Source of the DNA: an uncultured Collinsella sp. | Lineage (GTDB): Bacteria; Actinomycetota; Coriobacteriia; Coriobacteriales; Coriobacteriaceae | DNA: 64,000 bases | Assembly: GCA_900541065.1 (NCBI GenBank) | Contig: UQIE01000005.1 | Coordinates: 62,001-126,000, forward strand | Direction: 5' to 3' | Part shown: positions 1 to 6,823 of the stretch, in pieces | How positions within the stretch are numbered: position 1 is the stretch's first letter | Layout of the letters: each line of letters starts with the position of its first letter | Translations under genes and position numbers: made by a program | Notes under the pieces: generated by a model | Told to the model about the DNA's origin: nothing | Databases searched by the model: none | Seen by the model: the letters and a program-made list of their open reading frames with translations, nothing else

Positions 1-543
1 GCGGCAGAGGCCCAGAAGGCCGCCGAGGACAAGGCAAAGGACGCTACCGAGCGTACCGCCCGTCTACAGGCCGACTGGGAGAACTTCCGTCGCCGCACCG
101 CCAACGAGCGCATCGCCGAGCGCGAGCGCGCGACCGAGAAGCTCGTCACTGCGCTGCTGCCGGTGGTTGACGATATCGAGCGTGCAATCGACCATGCCCG
201 TAGCCAGGAGCTTTCCGACGATTTTAAGCAGTTCGTCGATGGCGTTGACGCGGTGCATGCCAAGCTGCTCGATGTGTTTGCGCACGAGGGCGTTGAGCCC
301 ATCGACCCCAAGGGCGAGGCGTTCGATCCGCTCGAGCACCAGGCCGTGGGGCGTGTCGAGGACGCATCGCAGTACGACGAGACCGTCAACGACGTGTACC
401 AGAAGGGCTACCGCATGGCGGATCGCATCCTGCGTTCCGCGATGGTGACGGTGACCTACGGTGGCGAGAAGCGCCCCGCACCGGAGCCCGATGCGGCGCC
501 CGAGGATGCCGCGGCCGATACGGCCGAGAGCACCGAGGAGTAA
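1..543 (+). CDS. grpE: GrpE, nucleotide exchange factor (5' end outside window)
   Basis: The frame is open from base 1 and ends at TAA 541-543, giving 180 visible residues; the start lies upstream. The long helical part (DWENFRRR near residue 25, then an Arg/Glu-rich helix) and the C-terminal beta domain (GYRMADRILRSAMV) are typical of GrpE, which releases ADP from DnaK. The tail is acidic and Ala/Pro-rich. dnaJ and hspR follow on the same strand, the actinobacterial dnaK-grpE-dnaJ-hspR order, so dnaK probably lies just left of the window. Confidence 0.95.
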   Translation, partial: AAEAQKAAEDKAKDATERTARLQADWENFRRRTANERIAERERATEKLVTALLPVVDDIERAIDHARSQELSDDFKQFVDGVDAVHAKLLDVFAHEGVEPIDPKGEAFDPLEHQAVGRVEDASQYDETVNDVYQKGYRMADRILRSAMVTVTYGGEKRPAPEPDAAPEDAAADTAESTEE

Positions 544-550
544 TTGAGAA

Positions 551-579
551 GGGCCCCGGGGCAACACCCGGGGCCCTTT
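551..579 (+). terminator. GC hairpin between grpE and dnaJ
   Basis: A perfect 10-bp stem (551-560 with 567-576) with a 6-base loop is followed by only three T. It may attenuate transcription inside the heat-shock operon rather than end it. Confidence 0.55.
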
Positions 580-651
580 CTGGCCTAGTGCCATATGAAA
601 GCATGAGCCGTCGTCTGCATGGACGGCGGACGTAACAGGAGAGGAGCTACG

Positions 652-1617
652 ATGGCTGCAGGCAAAACCTTCTATGACATCCTGGGCGTATCCAAGAGCG
701 CCTCCGACAAAGAGATCAAGAGCGCGTTTCGCAAGCTCGCGCAAAAATATCACCCCGATGCCGGCGGCGACGAGGCCAAGTTTAAGGAGATCAGCGAGGC
801 CTACGAGACGCTTTCGGACGAAAAGAAGCGCAAAGAGTACGACCAGATGCTCATGTTTGGCGGCATGCCGGGCGCGGGCGGCGCGTATGGCGGTGGCTAC
901 GGTGCCGGCGCGGGTGCCAGCGGCTGGGGCGATATCTTCGACAGCATCTTTAGCGGCAACGGCGCTTGGGGCAGCGATTGGGGCTCGGGCTTTGCCGGGA
1001 CTGCGGGCGCTGCCGGTGCCGGCGCTGGCCGCAGCCGCGCTCGCAAGGGCGGCGACCTGTCGCTGACCGTCGATGTGACGGCCGAGGACGCGTTTCGCGG
1101 TGTGACGCACAAGGTCACCTACCGTATTCCCTCGACGGGCGAGCAGCAGACCATTACGGTCACGGTGCCTGCAGGCGCGGTCGACGGCGGCAAATTGCGT
1201 TACAAGCGCCGTGGCGAGTACGGCGTTGCCGGAGGCGAGCGCGGCGACCTGGTCGTGACCACACACGTGGAGGAGCATCCGCTGTTTAAGCGCAAGGGTG
1301 CCGATGTGACCATGGAGGTGCCGGTCTCGGTCTACGAGGCGGCGCTCGGCTGCACGGTGGACGTGCCCACGCCCGGCGGTGCGACGGTTCGTCTGAAGGT
1401 GCCCGCTGGCACCCAGACGGGCAAGAAGTTCCGCTTTAAGGAGATGGGTGCGCCCGACGTTAAGCATCGCGGCCGCACGGGCGCGCTGCTCGTCGAGATC
1501 AAGGTGCAGGTTCCCACGAACCTGTCCGACGATGAGCGCGATGCCATGACCAGGCTGCGCGAGGCCGACACGCGCGATTATCGCGAGAAGGTCAACCGTT
1601 ACAAGGCAACGTACTAG
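652..1617 (+). CDS. dnaJ: DnaJ-family co-chaperone without zinc finger
   Basis: A 321-residue co-chaperone that stimulates DnaK ATPase. The J domain covers about residues 5-70 with the HPD triad at 34-36. A Gly/Ala-rich stretch follows (about 77-140), then two C-terminal substrate-binding beta domains. The CxxCxGxG zinc-finger repeats of classical DnaJ are absent; the protein has a single cysteine. It is therefore a class B (CbpA-like) J protein in the position where canonical DnaJ usually sits. The start at 652 was chosen because AGGAGAGGAG at 637-646 is well placed; an upstream in-frame ATG at 619 has no such site. hspR follows 73 bases downstream. Confidence 0.93.
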   Translation: MAAGKTFYDILGVSKSASDKEIKSAFRKLAQKYHPDAGGDEAKFKEISEAYETLSDEKKRKEYDQMLMFGGMPGAGGAYGGGYGAGAGASGWGDIFDSIFSGNGAWGSDWGSGFAGTAGAAGAGAGRSRARKGGDLSLTVDVTAEDAFRGVTHKVTYRIPSTGEQQTITVTVPAGAVDGGKLRYKRRGEYGVAGGERGDLVVTTHVEEHPLFKRKGADVTMEVPVSVYEAALGCTVDVPTPGGATVRLKVPAGTQTGKKFRFKEMGAPDVKHRGRTGALLVEIKVQVPTNLSDDERDAMTRLREADTRDYREKVNRYKATY

Positions 1618-1690
1618 TTTGGTTGCGTGGCCCACGGGCTGGCCGCAGGCTTATGATGGAGATGTGCGAGACGGAAAGGGGTCAGGTAGC

Positions 1691-2107
1691 ATGGCCGAGG
1701 ACAATAGGAACAAACCGCTGTACATGATCAGCGTGGCGGCCGAGCTGACCGGCATGCATCCGCAGACTCTGCGCGTCTACGAGTCCAAGGGCCTGGTGAA
1801 CCCCCAGCGCTCGGGCGGTAACACGCGCCTGTATTCCCGTGCCGATATCGAGCGTCTGGAACTCATCAACCAACTGACCGACGAGGGCATCAACCTTGCC
1901 GGCGTGGTGCGCATCCTCGATATGAAGGAGCGTGCCGAGGAGCGTGAGCGCGAGAACGAAAAGCTCCGTGCTCGCGTGCGCCAGCTCGAGGACGAGCTGC
2001 ATGAGTACAAGATGCAGAAGAAGATCACCGCCCTGGCCCCGCGCGACGGCTCGGTCAACCCCGAGCAAGTCATGCGCAAGCTTTTGGGTGCCGGCGGAGA
2101 TTTGTAG
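1691..2107 (+). CDS. hspR: HspR, MerR-family heat-shock repressor
   Basis: A 138-residue protein with an N-terminal MerR-type winged helix (MISVAAELTGMHPQTLRVYE, about residues 11-30), then a charged coiled coil (about 75-110). This is the HspR architecture; in actinobacteria HspR represses the dnaK operon and clpB by binding HAIR elements. The start at 1691 follows a GGAAAGGGGTCAGG purine stretch. The gene ends the grpE-dnaJ-hspR run and its stop codon touches a perfect 12-bp hairpin. clpB, the other usual HspR target, lies 4.7 kb downstream. Confidence 0.92.
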   Translation: MAEDNRNKPLYMISVAAELTGMHPQTLRVYESKGLVNPQRSGGNTRLYSRADIERLELINQLTDEGINLAGVVRILDMKERAEERERENEKLRARVRQLEDELHEYKMQKKITALAPRDGSVNPEQVMRKLLGAGGDL

Positions 2108-2134
2108 TTACGCGGGTTTACCAACCCGCGTAAC
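2107..2134 (+). terminator. Perfect hairpin at the hspR stop
   Basis: A 12-bp perfect stem (2107-2118 with 2123-2134) closes a TACC loop. There is no T tract, so it may be a terminator of weak type or an mRNA 3' stabiliser. Confidence 0.55.
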
Positions 2135-2290
2135 CAGTTGACGCTGCAAGCCCGTCAGAGCGGCAATCTGCCTTTCAACTTCGGCGGCATGATCAAAAGA
2201 TCAATGCTGCCTTGTTTCAAGGCACCTTGCTCGCTCTGGCGGGCTTTCGCTGTCTGCGCCAAAACATCGGCGTTGCCGGAGTAGGGTAGT
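2108..2290 (-). pseudogene. Possible frameshifted gene remnant, minus strand
   Basis: On the minus strand a frame ending at 2108 reads DHAAEVERQIAALTGLQRQ and then VTRVGKPA. The adjoining frame just upstream reads AKARQSEQGALKQGSIDLL, as if one protein tail had been broken by a single-base shift near 2200. The helical heptad-like character would suit the C-terminus of a restriction specificity subunit or similar, but the family is not recognised. No start or intact domain remains. Confidence 0.25.
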
Positions 2291-2346
2291 TTGGCACTTG
2301 GGGACGTTCCTTTTGTGCCGGCACTTTGGGACACTCCTTGCGCCAA
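2291..2346. repeat. REP-like imperfect repeat pair
   Basis: Two adjacent similar units, GGCACTTGGGGAC... and GGCACTTTGGGAC..., each carry short inverted ends (GGCAC/GTGCC and ACTT/AAGT). They lie between the hspR hairpin and the hydratase gene. The family differs from the 35-bp repeats near 5-6.7 kb. Confidence 0.4.
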
Positions 2347-2494
2347 GTCTGCCGGCCCACACCGGACTCGTCCCATGCTTTACCGAGATAAAGTGAACGT
2401 GCAGATTCGTAACCCACTTGAAACCGTTCTATGGCACGATATTGAACGAATGTATGCTATGAGCCCAAATCTTTTGGGCAGAGTGGGAGACAGT

Positions 2495-4795
2495 ATGGTC
2501 AAGCTGTACGAGGACGGCATCTACCTGCGCGGCGGCAGCGAGGTTGTGCCTGCGGCCGAGGCTGCCGAGCGCGGTATTACGCAGACGCCCGAGGACGCCA
2601 AGCGTGGCACCATCGCGTATTCGATCCTTCAGGCACACAACACGTCCGGCGACCCCGAGGCGCTCAAGATTCGTTTCGATGCCATGGCGAGCCACGACAT
2701 CACCTTTGTCGGCATCATCCAGACGGCGCGCGCCTCGGGCATGGAGCAGTTCCCACTGCCCTACGTGCTCACCAACTGCCACAACTCGCTGTGCGCCGTG
2801 GGCGGCACTATCAACGAGGACGACCACGTCTTCGGTCTCTCGGCTGCCAAAAAGTACGGCGGCATCTTCGTTCCGCCCCATATCGCGGTCATCCATTCCT
2901 TTATGCGCGAGAACTTCGCCGGCTGCGGCAAGATGATTTTGGGCTCCGACTCGCACACCCGCTACGGCGCCCTGGGCACCATGGCCGTGGGCGAGGGCGG
3001 CGGCGAGCTGGCAAAGCAGCTGCTGCGTGACACCTACGACGTCGCCTATCCCGGCGTCGTCGCCATCTACCTCACGGGCGCCCCGCGTCCCGGCGTCGGC
3101 CCGCACGATGTGGCGCTCGCCATCATCCGAGCCGTCTTTGCCAAGGGCTACGTTAAGAACAAGGTCATGGAGTTTGTGGGCCCCGGCATCGCGAGCATGA
3201 CGACCGACTACCGCAACGGCATCGACGTCATGACCACCGAGACCACCTGCCTGTCGAGCATCTGGGCCACCGACGAGGACGCGCACGCGTTTTTGACCAT
3301 GCACGGCCGCGGCGACGACTACCGCGAACTCAAGCCCGCCGATGTTGCCTACTACGACGGCTGCGTCGAGGTCGATCTGTCGAGCATCAAGCCCATGATC
3401 GCGCTGCCGTTCCATCCTTCCAACGGCTTTGAGATCGACGAGCTCAACGAGAACCTTGAGGACATCCTGCACGAGGTGGAGCTCGAGGCCGCCAAGATCG
3501 GCGAGGGCAAGACGCACTTTAGCCTGCTCGACAAGATCGTCGACGGCAAGCTGCACGTGCAGCAGGGCGTTATCGCCGGCTGCTCGGGCGGCAACTACGA
3601 CTCCGTGGTCCAGGCTGCCCGCGTGCTCAAGGGCGCCAACACCGGCTGCGGCGAGTTTTCGCTGTCGGTCTACCCCACGAGCCAGCCCGTGGCGCTCGAG
3701 CTTACACGCCGCGGCTACATCTACGACCTCATGGAGGCCGGCGCGATTGTGCGCACGGCATTCTGCGGCCCGTGCTTTGGCGCCGGCGACACACCCGCCA
3801 ACAACGGCCTGTCCATCCGCCACACCACGCGCAACTTCCCCAACCGCGAGGGTTCCAAGCCGGGCAATGGCCAGCTGAGCGCCGTGGCCCTGATGGACGC
3901 TCGCTCCATTGCGGCGACGGCTGCCAACGGCGGCGTCCTGACGCCGGCGACCGATCTGCCCGAGGAGACTTGGGATGAGGCCTGCGAGTACACCTTTGAC
4001 GACGCGCCGTACAAAAAGCGCGTGTACTGGGGCTTTGGCAAGGCGGAGCCTGCCGACGAGCTGGTCGAGGGACCCAACATCAAGCCGTGGCCCGCGATGG
4101 AGCCTCTCGGCGACGATATCCTGCTCAAGGTGTGCTCCAAGATCATGGACCCGGTCACCACGACTGACGAGCTCATTCCTTCGGGTGAGACGAGTTCCTT
4201 CCGCTCCAACCCGCTGGGCCTGGCCGAGTTTACGCTCAGCCGCCGTGACCCTGCCTACGTGGGTCGTTCCAAGGAAGTCGACGCCGTGGAGAAGCGCCGC
4301 GTGGCCGGCGAGTCCGCGGGTGACCTGGCGGCACTCGATGCCGAGCTTGCCGGCGTGTTTGAGGCGCTGGCTGGTGCGGGCGTCGCGGCCGATGCCAAGG
4401 CGACTGAGTACGGCTCCACGCTCTATGCCAAGAAGCCCGGTGACGGTTCTGCCCGCGAGCAGGCCGCGAGCTGCCAGCGCGTGATCGGCGGCCTGGCCAA
4501 CATCGTCCACGAGTACGCCACCAAGCGCTATCGCTCCAACGTGATGAACTGGGGCATGGTGCCCTTCCAGATGGAGGCCGAGCCCAACTTTGAGGTGGGC
4601 GACTACGTCTTTGTGCCGGGTATCCGCGCCGCGCTCGACGGCGACCTGCAGGACATCGCCGCCTACGTGGTGCGCGCCGGCGGCGCGGTCGAGCAGATTG
4701 AGCTCTACGTTGCCGATATGACGGCAGAGGAGCGTGCCATCGTCAAGGCCGGCTGCCTGATCAACTACAACAAGTTCAAGGCCGCTGCCGAGTAA
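2495..4795 (+). CDS. Aconitase-family hydratase (YbhJ-like)
   Basis: A 766-residue protein of the aconitase/homoaconitase superfamily, a 4Fe-4S enzyme that isomerises hydroxy-tricarboxylates through dehydration and rehydration. The cluster-binding cysteines are visible in AGCSGGNYD and in FCGPCFGAGD, and the substrate-loop motif SDSHTRYG is present. The swivel domain lies at the C-terminus. It looks closer to the YbhJ 'hydratase' branch than to AcnA or AcnB, so the true substrate is uncertain. The start at 2495 follows GTGGGAGACA; the frame is open back to 2291, but that part runs through repeat DNA. A small hairpin (2463-2479) sits just upstream. Confidence 0.85.
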   Translation: MVKLYEDGIYLRGGSEVVPAAEAAERGITQTPEDAKRGTIAYSILQAHNTSGDPEALKIRFDAMASHDITFVGIIQTARASGMEQFPLPYVLTNCHNSLCAVGGTINEDDHVFGLSAAKKYGGIFVPPHIAVIHSFMRENFAGCGKMILGSDSHTRYGALGTMAVGEGGGELAKQLLRDTYDVAYPGVVAIYLTGAPRPGVGPHDVALAIIRAVFAKGYVKNKVMEFVGPGIASMTTDYRNGIDVMTTETTCLSSIWATDEDAHAFLTMHGRGDDYRELKPADVAYYDGCVEVDLSSIKPMIALPFHPSNGFEIDELNENLEDILHEVELEAAKIGEGKTHFSLLDKIVDGKLHVQQGVIAGCSGGNYDSVVQAARVLKGANTGCGEFSLSVYPTSQPVALELTRRGYIYDLMEAGAIVRTAFCGPCFGAGDTPANNGLSIRHTTRNFPNREGSKPGNGQLSAVALMDARSIAATAANGGVLTPATDLPEETWDEACEYTFDDAPYKKRVYWGFGKAEPADELVEGPNIKPWPAMEPLGDDILLKVCSKIMDPVTTTDELIPSGETSSFRSNPLGLAEFTLSRRDPAYVGRSKEVDAVEKRRVAGESAGDLAALDAELAGVFEALAGAGVAADAKATEYGSTLYAKKPGDGSAREQAASCQRVIGGLANIVHEYATKRYRSNVMNWGMVPFQMEAEPNFEVGDYVFVPGIRAALDGDLQDIAAYVVRAGGAVEQIELYVADMTAEERAIVKAGCLINYNKFKAAAE

Positions 4796-4810
4796 CGCAC
4801 TTAATTGTCC

Positions 4811-4882
4811 GCCCGGGGCCACCCTTTCCCGCCCGCTCACGCGCTTCGCGAGGGTCGCGTTCGGCAAAGGGTGGCCCCGGGC
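4811..4882 (+). terminator. Long hairpin after the hydratase gene
   Basis: A perfect 17-bp stem (4811-4827 with 4866-4882) starts 16 bases after the stop codon. Its 38-base loop is GC-rich. No strong T tract follows, and the next hairpin, at 4939, may complete termination. Confidence 0.65.
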
Positions 4883-4938
4883 TACATTTCTGTGTTCTCG
4901 TTGGGTCTTGAGGGACGCTAAAAATAGACTTGCTTGAT

Positions 4939-4970
4939 GCCGCCTCTTTTTATCGGGGCGGCTTCTTTTT
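4939..4970 (+). terminator. Rho-independent terminator
   Basis: A GCCGCC/GGCGGC stem (4939-4944 with 4957-4962) is followed by TTCTTTTT. Confidence 0.7.
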
Positions 4971-4977
4971 GTCGAAA

Positions 4978-5012
4978 ACCACCACAAAGGGGACAGGCAC
5001 CTTTGTGGTGGT
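4978..5012. repeat. 35-bp palindromic repeat, copy 1
   Basis: 13-bp perfect inverted arms (4978-4990 and 5000-5012, ACCACCACAAAGG and its complement) flank a 9-base core GGACAGGCA. The orientation is opposite to copies 2 and 3. The copies look like REP/REPIN elements. Confidence 0.85.
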
Positions 5013-5065
5013 GGGGGTGAGCTCAATGTCGGTGTGCGCGTTGAGCGACATTCCAATGAGCGCCT

Positions 5066-5734
5066 CTACAGGATTTCATCCGGGTTGGCGGGTTTGGTTG
5101 TTTTGGGGATGCCGAGTTTGGATGACGCGAAATCGTCAACATCGTCCTTGATTCCATCTTTGGTGTAGACGGTGACCGTATAGGTGCTGTGCCCGAATTC
5201 GCTCTTGTCGCGTGTCGCCCAGGCCTGCCAGTAGGCAGCCCCGTTTCGCCCTTTGATTTTTCCGACACGGCGGAGTTCTGTTCGCTTTAATTTCCGGTTG
5301 CTATAGATGGTTCGACCGGCTTCCGCGGTGAGCCCGCACTGTCCAAGCAGCTTGTCGAGGACTTGGTTCATGTGGCGCTCATCGGTGTTTGGTGCGTAGT
5401 CGTAGGCGAGGGTGATGGAGTCGAGTGGCTGGTCGTCGATCAGATAGTTTAGCGCCTGAGGTTCAAGGCAGAAATAGGGGGAGCATCCGTCGACCTTGCC
5501 GAGCAACGGTAACTTGGACTGCCAACTTCCGGTGGGAATTGCATATTCGTAGAACACGCCACGGCAGACAAAGGAGAGCGAGGTGGCACGCGAGCCGGCG
5601 TCGATCATCCCGCAAAGATCGAAGGGCGAGGCGATACCAAAAGAAAAGGGCGTGATGACGATAAGGAAGAGCATCACGATGGGTATGGCGAGAATGGCGA
5701 TGACGTTGCGACCGGTGGAATGAGACGGCTTCAT
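5066..5734 (-). CDS. Membrane-anchored protein of unknown function
   Basis: A 222-residue protein with one N-terminal membrane segment (IAILAIPIVMLFLIVITPF, about residues 12-30) and a presumably extracytoplasmic remainder containing several cysteines. The start at 5734 was chosen because GAGGAG lies 6-7 bases upstream; an ATG 18 bases further out has no such site. No family is recognised. The gene is bracketed by palindromic repeat copies 1 and 2 and is convergent with the hydratase gene. Its C-terminal part (about 120-220) contains a region rich in Thr, Tyr and Lys that may be a beta fold. Confidence 0.75.
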   Translation of the reverse strand: MKPSHSTGRNVIAILAIPIVMLFLIVITPFSFGIASPFDLCGMIDAGSRATSLSFVCRGVFYEYAIPTGSWQSKLPLLGKVDGCSPYFCLEPQALNYLIDDQPLDSITLAYDYAPNTDERHMNQVLDKLLGQCGLTAEAGRTIYSNRKLKRTELRRVGKIKGRNGAAYWQAWATRDKSEFGHSTYTVTVYTKDGIKDDVDDFASSKLGIPKTTKPANPDEIL

Positions 5735-5844
5735 ATGCGCTCCTCGAGACAAAGATCTGTTGAGGATAGGCAGAAATGGATATGTTCAGAGAACAATTCA
5801 AGTTTAATCTCATGGCGCGAGATGGTCGACCGTTAGCGTCGAAA

Positions 5845-5879
5845 ACCACCACAAAGGTGCCTGTCCCCTTTGTGGTGGT
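5845..5879. repeat. 35-bp palindromic repeat, copy 2
   Basis: The arms are 5845-5857 and 5867-5879 with core TGCCTGTCC. It is the exact reverse complement of copy 1 over all 35 bases. Confidence 0.85.
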
Positions 5880-5968
5880 GAGGAGCGCGCGGCTTCTTTT
5901 GGTAATAGTGTTAGCTGGCGGTATCATTAGTGCAGGTGGCGAAGGTTTGCATTGTGGGGTGTTTTGCC

Positions 5969-6640
5969 GTGAGCCGTTCTGCCCGTATTGGATTGATTGT
6001 CTTGGCGCTTGCGATCGCTGTGGTTGGCGCGGGCGCTGTCGGTATGGCATTTCTACCTGCTGCGGTGACGGAGCCGGTGGTCAAGCCTGTGATTCAATCT
6101 GTCGAACTTCTGACCGGCGACGACAAGCCCGAGGCCATTACCGTTGATTTTGATGAGCAGCCGGCTGTGCTGGGTATTAGCAATTATCCGCGTATTCAGC
6201 TTGGGGCCATGCGCTATACCACGGATACAAGCCTGATCGATAGGACGTCCGAGCTACTCAAGGGCAAAACATTTAAGCGTTGGTACGGATATGCGTCCTA
6301 TCGGGCAAAAGCGAACGACATGGTTGGCGGATGCCACTCTTCCATCGAGCTGGACACTGCAAACGGCGCAAAGTTATGTGATGTCTCGTACGATCCGGGC
6401 TACGAGGGCAATGAGGGTCCGGGCATCTACATCATGGACGGCGATGTCGCCTATGTCATGGAGGGCGACCAGACCGAGCTCAACGATTTTATGGGTCAGT
6501 GTATCCAAGATGCCTATAAACAGACCTGCTTGCCTGACCCGCAGACTGCACGCGATAGTGGGTCTGCCCGTACATGGCTGTTCGAGGATGAGATGCCCTG
6601 GACCGTCGAATCGGGAAGCACGGGCTCGGCAAGTAAATAG
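5969..6640 (+). CDS. Membrane-anchored protein of unknown function
   Basis: A 223-residue protein with one N-terminal membrane segment (IGLIVLALAIAVVGAGAVGM) and an outside domain containing three or four cysteines (GGCHSS, KLCDVS, GQCIQ, QTCLP) that could form disulfides. The start is uncertain: GTG at 5969 has GGGGTG eight bases upstream and is preferred over GTG at 5930. It lies between repeat copies 2 and 3 and just upstream of clpB. Its layout is like that of the 5066-5734 protein, but I see no clear sequence similarity between them. No family is recognised. Confidence 0.7.
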   Translation: MSRSARIGLIVLALAIAVVGAGAVGMAFLPAAVTEPVVKPVIQSVELLTGDDKPEAITVDFDEQPAVLGISNYPRIQLGAMRYTTDTSLIDRTSELLKGKTFKRWYGYASYRAKANDMVGGCHSSIELDTANGAKLCDVSYDPGYEGNEGPGIYIMDGDVAYVMEGDQTELNDFMGQCIQDAYKQTCLPDPQTARDSGSARTWLFEDEMPWTVESGSTGSASK

Positions 6641-6648
6641 AGGCTGCA

Positions 6649-6683
6649 ACCACCACAAAGGTGCCTGTCCCCATTGTGGTGGT
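6649..6683. repeat. 35-bp palindromic repeat, copy 3
   Basis: Same orientation as copy 2, with one change (A at 6673) that breaks one arm pair. It lies 9 bases after the stop of the upstream gene. Confidence 0.82.
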
Positions 6684-6709
6684 CTGCATGTCGTGGAAAC
6701 ACTCAGAAA

Positions 6710-6745
6710 ATCTTATATATAGAGACTTAGATTTGTGTATAAGAT
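6710..6745 (+). promoter_or_regulatory. Inverted repeat in the clpB promoter region
   Basis: ATCTTATA (6710-6717) is repeated inverted as TATAAGAT (6738-6745) in an AT-rich stretch 80-115 bases upstream of clpB. TATAAG at 6738 could be a -10 box. HspR is encoded 4.6 kb upstream, but the textbook HAIR sequence (CTTGAGT-N7-ACTCAAG) is not present, so the cognate regulator is not settled. Confidence 0.4.
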
Positions 6746-6823
6746 CGTACAAAGCTGGCAACAATACTTCTCGAACAACGTGAAGCCGCCCCGTAGGGCG
6801 GCCGCCCCAAGAGAGGTGATTCC

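Noticed and set aside
2429..5056. 875-codon minus-strand frame opposite the hydratase gene
   Set aside because: Antisense shadow; no ribosome site and low-complexity His/Val/Gly content.
6710..6745. HAIR element for HspR at clpB
   Set aside because: The dyad present (ATCTTATA/TATAAGAT) does not match CTTGAGT-N7-ACTCAAG in sequence or spacing; kept only as an unassigned inverted repeat.
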